DNA of 64,000 bases from an uncultured Bacilli bacterium (GTDB lineage: Bacteria; Bacillota_I; Bacilli_A; RF39; UBA660), in NCBI GenBank assembly GCA_910583745.1, contig CAJTZC010000003.1, positions 1 through 64,000 on the forward strand. The letters are read 5' to 3'. A program made the translations under genes and the position numbers. Shown piece by piece: positions 49,845 through 57,521 of the stretch; within the stretch, counting starts at the first letter, position 1; every line of letters starts with the position of its first letter. The notes beneath the pieces are model-generated. The model ran no database searches. It saw nothing but the letters and a program-made list of their open reading frames with translations, and was not told the origin of the DNA.

Positions 49845-51185
49845 TTAGTTCCTTTCCGTTAAAATCTTTATCGGCTCATATTTTGTAATTCTAATTACAC
49901 CAGATAAACTTGCTAACATAGATAGTATTAGTGAAGTACATATAATTTGTATAACAGCACTACTATCTAACCCTACTTTAAGTTCAGACAACGGCTCCTC
50001 ATCATTATCTCTAATTGATGGTACTGAAATTGAAGTTGTTTTATTGCTTTCTTCGGCATATTTTAATTGCTCTGCAAATAATTTATCTGAAACAGGTTGT
50101 GCTACTATAGAAGAAACACAAAGGCCAATAAATAAAGCAACAGTAGTAATTATTAACATTTCAGAAATCAGTCCAATAGCAACTTTAAATTTTTTCATTC
50201 CCATTGCACGAAGAACACCTATCTCGTATTTTCTTTCACGAATTGCCATTGTTGAAATAAGCAGTAAGATAGACCCTCCTAAAAGTAAAACACTTACCAG
50301 AAATCCAGTTGCTGTATCAGATAATCCTTCTACTGGTCCAACAATTTTGTTATATGCTGAATCATCTGCTTTCGCAAAATAATAATCTGGCAATCCCTTT
50401 TTTTGTAGTTCTTTTTCAAATTCTTTAATAGTTGTTGGATCTTTAAGATAATATGTAGGCTCTATTCTTCCAATAGTTTCAAAAAATCGCATATTGATTA
50501 AAGTATCAAATGTAGTAAAAATATCATTATTCTTATTATTTAATGGGGCTACATTTTTAGTAACTCCTGCCATTGTTAAATCTATAAATATCCCTGTTAC
50601 TGTCAGTTGATGTTCAATAGGACTTTTATAACTATAATCTCTTACTACAATGGTATCACCAATTTTTAAGTTGTTTAATTTTGCTAGTTGTTCACTTATA
50701 ATACAATCTCCATCTTTTTTAAATATTTCTCCTTGTTCTATTTTTCTCTTACCAGTTTTAAAATCATTACTAATTTCTGGATTAGTTGTTGCTTTAAGAG
50801 AAGCATTAGGAAGATTATCAGTTGTATCGCCTTTGTTATGGTCGTCCCCAATAGAGTTTATATTCTTCAAATTTACATCTGCTGTTGCATCATACGAAAC
50901 TGACTGTAACAAATCAGAATTTCCAAAATCTAAAACTTGTTTTGAAGTAATAGGTCTTGCTTCTTTTCCTTGATTAAAAATTTTTTGAACTTTTTTAGAA
51001 TCCATACTAAGGATAACTTCTGTTCCAAATCTTGATTTATAATCATTAACTACTGCTGAAGTTACATTTTTTATAATAATAGATACAGCACAAGTAACAA
51101 TTATTATAAATATAATTAGCCAAATAAGTAAGTTTCTTCCTTTGTTGCGATATACATTTTGAAAAGCATTTTTTATAATATACAT
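49845..51185 (-). CDS. FtsX-like ABC permease (MacB type)
   Basis: This 446-residue permease has one N-terminal helix (about 17-38), an extracytoplasmic domain of about 240 residues and three C-terminal helices around 290-312, 333-358 and 405-425. The block REIGVLRAMG-like stretch (REKRYEIGVLRAMGMKKFKV in approximate form around residue 320) is the FtsX/MacB signature. It is probably an exporter or membrane-stress module for antimicrobial compounds. AGAGGG precedes the ATG. Expression is discussed under the promoter at 51250. Confidence 0.9.
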   Translation of the reverse strand: MYIIKNAFQNVYRNKGRNLLIWLIIFIIIVTCAVSIIIKNVTSAVVNDYKSRFGTEVILSMDSKKVQKIFNQGKEARPITSKQVLDFGNSDLLQSVSYDATADVNLKNINSIGDDHNKGDTTDNLPNASLKATTNPEISNDFKTGKRKIEQGEIFKKDGDCIISEQLAKLNNLKIGDTIVVRDYSYKSPIEHQLTVTGIFIDLTMAGVTKNVAPLNNKNNDIFTTFDTLINMRFFETIGRIEPTYYLKDPTTIKEFEKELQKKGLPDYYFAKADDSAYNKIVGPVEGLSDTATGFLVSVLLLGGSILLLISTMAIRERKYEIGVLRAMGMKKFKVAIGLISEMLIITTVALFIGLCVSSIVAQPVSDKLFAEQLKYAEESNKTTSISVPSIRDNDEEPLSELKVGLDSSAVIQIICTSLILSMLASLSGVIRITKYEPIKILTERN

Positions 51186-51216
51186 TTTTTAATTCCCTCT
51201 TTCTTTTTTGGAGATT

Positions 51217-51251
51217 AAAAAAAATCTCCTTATCAATACTGATAAGAAGAT
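51217..51251 (-). terminator. terminator between two-component and ABC operons
   Basis: The minus strand has a 12-bp stem (ATCTTCTTATCA with TGATAAGGAGAT, one T-G) and eight T. Its 3' arm GGAGATT can also pair with a later AATCTCC, giving an alternative hairpin after the T-run. Confidence 0.85.
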
Positions 51252-51281
51252 TATAAAATTCTAAAGTCAATTTTTAGTCAA
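51250..51281 (-). promoter_or_regulatory. response-regulator box and -10 of the ABC operon
   Basis: On the minus strand TTGAC-N6-TTGAC (11-base period; 51281-51277 and 51270-51266) is followed by TATAAT at 51255-51250. Neither TTGAC is at the normal 16-18-base distance, as expected for an activator-dependent promoter. The predicted start (about 51243) is inside the terminator stem. Confidence 0.6.
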
Positions 51282-51283
51282 AT

Positions 51284-52474
51284 TCATATAATTTTTACTC
51301 TAAAAGTTATAGACGCTCCTAGTTTCTTGTCATTTCCAACTTTTAAAGTTCCTCCGTGCTTTTCACAAAGTATTTTGCTTATTGTTAATCCTATTCCAAA
51401 TAAACCACTATTACTTTTAGAAGTATAGAAGCGATTAGTAGCTTTTTTCAAATCATCTTCGCTAAAACCATCTCCGTCATCTATTATTTGAAATTCCAAA
51501 AATTTATCTCTTTGATTTATATAGATTACTACATTCTCTTTAGAATACCTAAACGCATTATCAATTATATTTTCTAGTAGTCTATATATAACAGATTTAT
51601 CAATGCACATCATATTCAAATCTATTTTATCTTCGATTACTAATTTTCTGTTCTTTTCTTTTGCAATCATTAAAAAATCTTTTTTTAATCCAGAAATAAA
51701 ATCTTTTACATATACATCAGTTTTTTCCAATTTTATATTGTCTATTTTTTGAATATTTTGAATGCTATTAACATAATTTTCTAGCCTATATATAGCATCA
51801 TTCATACTTCTTAAGGTTGTTTCAATATTTTTAAAATCTAATTTGTTTTTATTTATCCCCTTTTCTAAATAATCTAAATAACCTTTCATAACAGTTATGG
51901 GTGTTCTTAAATCGTGGGAAACAGAATCAGTTAAAACTTTTCTTTCTTCCAACAGATTCCACATTCGTTTATTATTGTCATATAATTCACTTCTTACTTT
52001 TTCTAAAGTTTGACATAGAAGTCCAAGCTCATCATTTTTTGCATACTGAACTCTAAAATCCAAATTATCTTCTAATAAATTTTTTATTCCATCTGATAAT
52101 AATGATATTGGAGTTTTAAGTTTTATTTTATAGTATATATATACAATTAGATAGCCTCCTAACATAATATATATAATAGGCAACACTATCATCAAACTAG
52201 AATAAATATTATATTTCATACTTTCTGCAGGTGCTAATTTTTGATATTCATAGTTATCTTTGTCAATATTATAAACGATATTATTACCTTGATTATTTAT
52301 ATTATATCCAGTTACTACTATTTCTCTTTGACTCATTATATCTTGTCTTGCCTTAGAAGTTATCAATGTCGTAAAAATAGTTAGCGAAGAGACAATAATT
52401 AAAACTATAAATATAATCAAATACAATGATTTTCTTAATGACATATTTTTGATTTTGTGTTTTAATTTTCCCAT
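51284..52474 (-). CDS. sensor histidine kinase of the second two-component system
   Basis: This 396-residue kinase has two membrane helices (about 17-38 and 92-116) around an external sensor of only about 50 residues, a HAMP-type segment, HisKA with His187 in SVSHDLRTPI, and HATPase_c (LLENIIDNAFRYS, IIDDGDGFSEDD, GIGLTISKIL). A small external loop next to an ABC exporter is typical of peptide-antibiotic or envelope-stress sensors. It overlaps the regulator gene by 13 bases. Its stop lies next to the operator of the downstream ABC operon. Confidence 0.92.
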   Translation of the reverse strand: MGKLKHKIKNMSLRKSLYLIIFIVLIIVSSLTIFTTLITSKARQDIMSQREIVVTGYNINNQGNNIVYNIDKDNYEYQKLAPAESMKYNIYSSLMIVLPIIYIMLGGYLIVYIYYKIKLKTPISLLSDGIKNLLEDNLDFRVQYAKNDELGLLCQTLEKVRSELYDNNKRMWNLLEERKVLTDSVSHDLRTPITVMKGYLDYLEKGINKNKLDFKNIETTLRSMNDAIYRLENYVNSIQNIQKIDNIKLEKTDVYVKDFISGLKKDFLMIAKEKNRKLVIEDKIDLNMMCIDKSVIYRLLENIIDNAFRYSKENVVIYINQRDKFLEFQIIDDGDGFSEDDLKKATNRFYTSKSNSGLFGIGLTISKILCEKHGGTLKVGNDKKLGASITFRVKII

Positions 52475-53145
52475 TTATAGCCTACTCCTCGAACTGTTAT
52501 TAGATATTCAACATCTGTATATTCTGATATTTTTTTTCTAATTTTCCTAATATGTTCTTTAATAACGTTACTATCCCCATCTGAATCATATCCCCATAAT
52601 TTCTCATATAAGCGTTCTTTATCAAAGATAATTCCTGCATTCATTGATAAAAAGTAGATAATATCAAACTCTTTTTTAGAAAGCATTACGGCTTGATTTT
52701 TGATAAATAATTGCCTACTTTCATAATCTATAACTAAATCATCAGCAAATCTCTTTTTCTTTCTAGTAATTTTTCTTTCTTCCCTTCTTAAATGGGCTTT
52801 AATTCTAATCAGCAATTCATCTATCGAAAATGGCTTTGTAATATAATCATCTCCACCGACTTTAAAGCCATTTATCTTATCTTGTTCTCCTGCTCGTGCA
52901 GTTAAAAATATAATAGGACATGGCACATAATCTCTAATTTTAATACATAATTCAATACCACTTATTTTGGGCATATTTATATCAAGTAAAATTAAATCAG
53001 GATTATAAGACAACTTTTCCATTGCAGAAAGTGAACTATTTGCAATATAAACTTGATATTCTTCTAACTCAAGGTTTAATTTTAACATTTCTAAAATAGA
53101 ATCTTCATCATCTATTACTAATATTTTGTATTTAATAAAAATCAC
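52462..53145 (-). CDS. OmpR-family response regulator of the second system
   Basis: The receiver domain starts YKILVIDDEDSILEML, has phosphoacceptor Asp in LILLDINMPK and Lys in ITKPFS. The winged helix ends with IKEHIRKIRKKI and RGVGYKWEN. The start is unusual. The frame is open to an ATG at 53181 without SD, and a GTG at 53145 lies within the SD-like AGAGGTGAT. The codon best placed after that SD is ATT at 53136, giving MKYKILVIDDE. I list the GTG, with ATT as a serious alternative. It likely regulates its own operon and the ABC genes through TTGAC repeats. Confidence 0.88.
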   Translation of the reverse strand: MIFIKYKILVIDDEDSILEMLKLNLELEEYQVYIANSSLSAMEKLSYNPDLILLDINMPKISGIELCIKIRDYVPCPIIFLTARAGEQDKINGFKVGGDDYITKPFSIDELLIRIKAHLRREERKITRKKKRFADDLVIDYESRQLFIKNQAVMLSKKEFDIIYFLSMNAGIIFDKERLYEKLWGYDSDGDSNVIKEHIRKIRKKISEYTDVEYLITVRGVGYKWEN

Positions 53146-53154
53146 CTCTATTAT

Positions 53155-53189
53155 TGTATAGTAAACGAAAAAGGTCAACATTTCGTCAA
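53155..53189 (-). promoter_or_regulatory. autoregulatory box of the second two-component operon
   Basis: Minus-strand TTGAC-N6-TTGAC (53189-53185 and 53178-53174), the same 11-base-period repeat as before the ABC operon, with a -10-like TATACAAT at 53160-53153. Confidence 0.55.
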
Positions 53190-53558
53190 AGAATCCCTTT
53201 TTTATATAAATTATTTTAGCATAATAAAAGCATATCTTCTATGATTTGCTCTATAAAACCTTAGTTGGTACAAAAATATGTACCTTACATTTATAATATT
53301 TATTGGACTAACAGGAATTTCTATTAATCCATAACTCGTTATTTTAAATTTATCAATGATAGGTATCATTTTAATTGGTTCATTAAAGTAATTACCTTTA
53401 TTATATTTGAGCATAAATTGTTGATTGCATTCTTCTTATTCAATATTCATTTCCTCCTTTTCAAGAATTTAAGCATTTTACATATTTTACTACCAATACT
53501 TTAAATCACAATAAACTAAATTAGCATAATTTCGCTTTTTTACGTATTTAATTTGTGT

Positions 53559-53831
53559 TTAAAAAGTACACTTGATAAAATGTTCTAATACTTTTAAAGG
53601 AATAGACCTACTTAAATCATTAATATAAACATTTTTACACTTATTAAAGAAAAGGTAGGTCGTTTCCTTTATTTTAAGACTATGAGGCTCTATATAAGCA
53701 ATATTGGTATTTGTTAAACTAATAATACTGCCAGTCTTTAACTCTGCTTTAATATTATTAAACTTAAGTAGGTTATTGATTTTCTTTTCTAATACCTCAT
53801 CAATTTCCAATTTTTCTTTTACTATTTGCAT
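53559..53831 (-). CDS. small hypothetical protein
   Basis: This 90-residue protein is lysine- and isoleucine-rich, with no motif recognised. AAAGGA lies about 13 bases before the ATG, a weak arrangement. Codon use and AT-richness match the surrounding accessory region. The stretch 53190-53558 upstream of the two-component operon holds only a doubtful 67-codon frame and no other feature I can support. Confidence 0.4.
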   Translation of the reverse strand: MQIVKEKLEIDEVLEKKINNLLKFNNIKAELKTGSIISLTNTNIAYIEPHSLKIKETTYLFFNKCKNVYINDLSRSIPLKVLEHFIKCTF

Positions 53832-53888
53832 AACTAATCAAATTCCTTTCAAAAAAACAAAAAAGATTAACCGAAATTAATCTTATTT

Positions 53889-53909
53889 TAAAAGCCGAAT
53901 TAGTTCGAC
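53889..53909 (-). terminator. terminator of tRNA-Arg
   Basis: Minus-strand GTCGAA-CTAA-TTCGGC followed by TTTT, 11 bases after the encoded CCA. Confidence 0.65.
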
Positions 53910-53920
53910 TAATTTCCCTA

Positions 53921-53997
53921 TGGTGCTCCTGGACGGATTCGAACCGTCTACCTATTCCTTCGGAGGGAATTACTCTATCCAAATGAGCTACAAGAGC
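53921..53997 (-). tRNA. tRNA-Arg (anticodon CCG)
   Basis: Minus-strand acceptor arms GCTCTTG and CAGGAGC pair with one T-G. Anticodon stem ATTCC/GGAAT has loop CTCCGAA (anticodon CCG). T-arm GACGG/CCGTC has loop TTCGAAT. Discriminator A and CCA are encoded. Confidence 0.95.
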
Positions 53998-54087
53998 AAA
54001 AAAATGGAGAATACGCGAGTAATCTCCTTTTTATACTAAGACACTCACAAAGTAATCTTATCACATATTCAAATAAAATGTCAAAAA

Positions 54088-54285
54088 TTACTTTTCTGAA
54101 TGCATAAATAATAGCCCTATGTTAATTAGACCAGTGATTCCTACTAAAGAATAAACTAATCTAGTAAGAACTGTCATTTCACCGAATAGTGCTGCTACCA
54201 GGTCGAACTCTAAAAGTCCTACTAAACCCCAGTTGATGGCACCAACTATAGTGAAAACTAATGCTATCTTCTGTAGTGTTTCCAT
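54088..54285 (-). CDS. DUF378 family membrane protein
   Basis: This 65-residue protein has two hydrophobic helices (about 7-28 and 42-62) with the conserved IVGAINWGLVGL in the first and LVGITGLINI in the second, characteristic of the DUF378 (YuzA-like) family. Both ends are short and polar. AAAGGAT precedes the ATG. Function of the family is unknown. Confidence 0.85.
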   Translation of the reverse strand: METLQKIALVFTIVGAINWGLVGLLEFDLVAALFGEMTVLTRLVYSLVGITGLINIGLLFMHSEK

Positions 54286-54394
54286 ATCAATAATCCTTTC
54301 TTCTCTAATATTATGTGAAAAATAAATGAAGTTATACCTGAATTTTCATCTAAATTTCATGTTTAAAATATATATAAAGTAGCAAAATAATAAT

Positions 54395-54895
54395 ATGAAA
54401 ACTATGATAATGTGTGTAGAAGTATTTTTGGCAAGAATGATTGATGTCAGTATCGGTTCTGTACGAACTATTCTTTTAGTAAAAGGAAAAAACATTATAT
54501 CGATGATTTTAGCGTTTATAGAAATACTCATTTGGTATTTTGTAGCAAGGGAAATACTTACTAGTCGTGATACTAGTTTGTATCTGGTGTTTAGCTACGC
54601 GGGTGGGTATGCATTTGGAACCTATGTAGGTGGACTCATCAATAAGTATTTCGTTCGAGGCAATCTGACTGCTTTCGTAGTCACTTCGATAAAAAATAAA
54701 AGTATGGTCGATAAATTAAAGAAAGTAAAATACGGTGTGAGTGTTTTGAGCTATGAAGATGGTAAGATGGTCCTGTTGATTGAACTTGCAAAGAAAAATC
54801 TGAACAAATTAAAGAGCACCATCAAAGAAATCGATGACAGTGCATTTTTAGTCGTAAATGAATCGATGCATGTAGAAAACGGATTTATGCCTTAG
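54395..54895 (+). CDS. UPF0316/DUF2179-type membrane protein
   Basis: This 166-residue protein has three N-terminal hydrophobic helices (about 4-21, 32-50, 62-84) with FLARMIDVSIGSVRTILLVKG between the first two, the hallmark of the UPF0316 family. A small cytoplasmic ferredoxin-like DUF2179 domain (about 90-165) follows. Function is unknown. No strong SD is visible. Its stop overlaps that of the convergent P-type ATPase gene. Confidence 0.85.
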   Translation: MKTMIMCVEVFLARMIDVSIGSVRTILLVKGKNIISMILAFIEILIWYFVAREILTSRDTSLYLVFSYAGGYAFGTYVGGLINKYFVRGNLTAFVVTSIKNKSMVDKLKKVKYGVSVLSYEDGKMVLLIELAKKNLNKLKSTIKEIDDSAFLVVNESMHVENGFMP

Positions 54896-57474
54896 ACCGA
54901 ATTTGAAAAGCCAAATTTTTTAATTATGCATTTTCTCAGTATGTCGATTGGCAAAACGCTCGATGCGAATAATAGCATTATCGAGAATTCTTTCCAGGTC
55001 AATCCATAGGTTCTAAAGGTAGAGCCTCCTCCATAAAGAAGAACTATTTGTATGATTACAATCAAAAAGATGATGGCAATAAAAGGGATGTTTTTTGTGA
55101 TGTTGGCGAAGATGTTGATGCGGCTCGTGCGGGCATTGAACGAATTTATCACTCCTGAGAACACGAATAAGCCGAAAAAAGCTGTCATCAAATATTTTTC
55201 TTCTAAGTCTGGTCTAAATATATCTTTAAGAAAAGGCAATTTTAAGAATAAGATTAAAAGTAAAGCCGTGTATACTCCTGTCACGAGAATGCTTGAATAC
55301 ATATACTTGTTGATTATCGGTTCGTTCTTCTTTGTCGGTGTGTTATTCATATACTCTTCTAAAGGTGGCTCGAATGAAAAGGCTAGTCCTGCGAATGTAT
55401 CCATAATCATATTAATCCACAACATCTGCATGACTGTAATTGGAGTGTTGATGTTCAAGAAAGGTCCTAAAATGCTCAATGCTAACGCACAGAGATTCAT
55501 TGTGAGTTGAAAGATTACAAATTTTCTAATGCTTTTAAATATCGTCCTTCCATATAAAACGGCTTTACCAATCGATAGCAAATCGTTATCTAAAATGACG
55601 ATGTCTGCCGCTTCTTTGCTGACTTCGCTGCCGGAGCCCATAGCAAAGCCAACATCTGCACACTTGAGAGCGGGCGCGTCGTTCACACCGTCTCCTGTCA
55701 TACCGACCACTTCTTTTAGAGATTGTCCGATTTTGACTAGGCGACTTTTGTCTGTCGGGAGAGCTCTCGCGATGATTTTTATGTCTTTATAAATCTTTTT
55801 TACATCTTCATCCGACATCGTGGCAAGCTCTTTGCTCGTCAGGACTAAATCAGAATCGCTTTTTATTAATCCGATTTCTCTACCGATGTTCTTAGAAGTC
55901 TCTAGAGCATCTCCTGTTATCATAACGATGTGAATTTTCGCGTTTTCGATGAGCGAAATCGCCTTTTTGGCATTGTCGGAAATTTCATCTTTTAAAAGGA
56001 TTAAACTGATGAAAATTAGAGAACTCGAATATTTGCTTGCTCTTTCCGCTAAGACTAAAACTCTGTGCCCCAATCGCGTATATTTTGTTATGGTATTTTG
56101 CAGTTTTTCGGTGTCGACAAATTCTTTTTGACCTTTGCTGTTGTAGGCCTCTCTTACCTTAGAGAGAAGTACTTCCGGAGCGCCCTTTAAGAGTTCACGT
56201 GTGGTTCCCTCTGATTCAATTGTAACAGAAGCGTATTTTGTAGCACTGTCAAAATACTTTTGTTCTATAATTGTCGATTCTACTTTGTAGCTTTTGGCAA
56301 AATTTAAAAGCGCCTTATCGGTAATGTTCCCTCCTAAAATATTGCCATCTTGGTCTAGTTTCGCTTCATTATTTAGCACAAGATTGTCTAATATCAATCT
56401 TCCTATGCGAGGTTTTTGTCTCAAGTCTTCCATCGATTCTAGGATAGTACCGTCGTTTAATACGAGCCCTACTAGTTCGAGGTTGCCCTTCGTCAATGTT
56501 CCAGTTTTATCTGTGAAAAGTGTGTTTATGGACCCAGCAGTCTCTATACCGACCATACGTCTCACAAGAACGTTATTTTTTACCATTCTTTTCATGTTTG
56601 AAGATAATACCAAAGCTACCATCATAGGAAGCCCTTCTGGCACACTGACTATGATGATTGTCACTCCTAAAGTTATCGCATAGATGATGTGGCCGAAGAT
56701 TATTTTTGGCGTTGTGATGGTTTCGATTATTGCAGTTAGATTAAAGCCATTCGAGATAAATATTACCGAGAAAAGATAGGATATCATGACTAAGATGGCT
56801 CCTATCGTACCTATTTTGCTTATGATACCTGCAAGTTCGCGCAGTCTAAGTTTTAAAGGACTATCGGGATTCTTATTTAAAAGTTCGAGAGCGATTTTAC
56901 CATATTTTGTGTTCATTCCTACTTCGGTAATTTGGATGTACGCACCACCGTTTAAAACTACACTTCCTCGGTAGACTTCATCACCTTTTTTCTTTTCAAT
57001 GTCTTTTGCTTCGCCTGTAAAACTCGATTCGTCTAGAGAAATGTTCCCTTCGATGATACGCCCATCTGCAGGTACTAAATCCCCACTGGAGAGCTTGACG
57101 GTGTCGCCGACGACGATGTCTTCAATTGAGATTTCAGTCAAGTTTCCATCTCTTAAGCAGGTACAATTTATCTTCGAGGACTCTTCTTGCAGTTTTTGAA
57201 AAGACTTTTCGCTTCCATATTCGCTTATCGTCGAGATTAAAGAGGCGAGGAGTATCGCTATGACGATACCTATCGTCTCAAACCAATCAAAATTTTGAAA
57301 CAAAAAAACAGTTTTAACTGCTAATACGATAAGTAAAATTTTGATTATCGGGTCTCCGAGAGACTCTATAAAGAGTTTTAGAAATCCGTTTTCTTTCGTG
57401 TTCGATATCACATTTTTTCCAAACTTCGCTTGGCTCGCTTGGACTTCACTACTATTTAGACCGCGTTTCATCAT
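54892..57474 (-). CDS. P-type cation-transporting ATPase, calcium-pump type
   Basis: This 860-residue pump has the PII layout. The N-terminal cation-ATPase domain comes first, then the actuator with DESSFTGEA, helix M4 with SVPEGLPM (the Ca2+ site motif PEGLP), and the phosphorylation site TLFTDKTGTLTKGN. The KGAPEVLL nucleotide site, VGMTGDGVNDAPALK hinge and six C-terminal helices with NMIMDTFAGLAFSFEP follow. Ca2+ or Mn2+ export is the likely function. A 12-bp hairpin covers its SD (AGGTGA) up to one base before the ATG, so translation is probably controlled. Confidence 0.94.
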   Translation of the reverse strand: MMKRGLNSSEVQASQAKFGKNVISNTKENGFLKLFIESLGDPIIKILLIVLAVKTVFLFQNFDWFETIGIVIAILLASLISTISEYGSEKSFQKLQEESSKINCTCLRDGNLTEISIEDIVVGDTVKLSSGDLVPADGRIIEGNISLDESSFTGEAKDIEKKKGDEVYRGSVVLNGGAYIQITEVGMNTKYGKIALELLNKNPDSPLKLRLRELAGIISKIGTIGAILVMISYLFSVIFISNGFNLTAIIETITTPKIIFGHIIYAITLGVTIIIVSVPEGLPMMVALVLSSNMKRMVKNNVLVRRMVGIETAGSINTLFTDKTGTLTKGNLELVGLVLNDGTILESMEDLRQKPRIGRLILDNLVLNNEAKLDQDGNILGGNITDKALLNFAKSYKVESTIIEQKYFDSATKYASVTIESEGTTRELLKGAPEVLLSKVREAYNSKGQKEFVDTEKLQNTITKYTRLGHRVLVLAERASKYSSSLIFISLILLKDEISDNAKKAISLIENAKIHIVMITGDALETSKNIGREIGLIKSDSDLVLTSKELATMSDEDVKKIYKDIKIIARALPTDKSRLVKIGQSLKEVVGMTGDGVNDAPALKCADVGFAMGSGSEVSKEAADIVILDNDLLSIGKAVLYGRTIFKSIRKFVIFQLTMNLCALALSILGPFLNINTPITVMQMLWINMIMDTFAGLAFSFEPPLEEYMNNTPTKKNEPIINKYMYSSILVTGVYTALLLILFLKLPFLKDIFRPDLEEKYLMTAFFGLFVFSGVINSFNARTSRINIFANITKNIPFIAIIFLIVIIQIVLLYGGGSTFRTYGLTWKEFSIMLLFASSVLPIDILRKCIIKKFGFSNSV

Positions 57475-57512
57475 AATAGTCACCTAGTTAAGCATATTCT
57501 TAGGTGACTATT
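57475..57512 (-). promoter_or_regulatory. SD-masking hairpin before the P-type ATPase
   Basis: On the minus strand AATAGTCACCTA and TAGGTGACTATT form a perfect 12-bp stem with a 14-base loop. The 3' arm contains the SD AGGTGA, and the stem ends directly before the ATG at 57474. It lies 10 bases after the stop of the upstream gene. Confidence 0.75.
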
Positions 57513-57521
57513 TTATTACAA

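Noticed and set aside
53211..53414. 67-codon minus-strand frame upstream of the second two-component operon
   Set aside because: No SD, no recognisable motif and AT-rich composition; it could be a gene fragment but cannot be supported.
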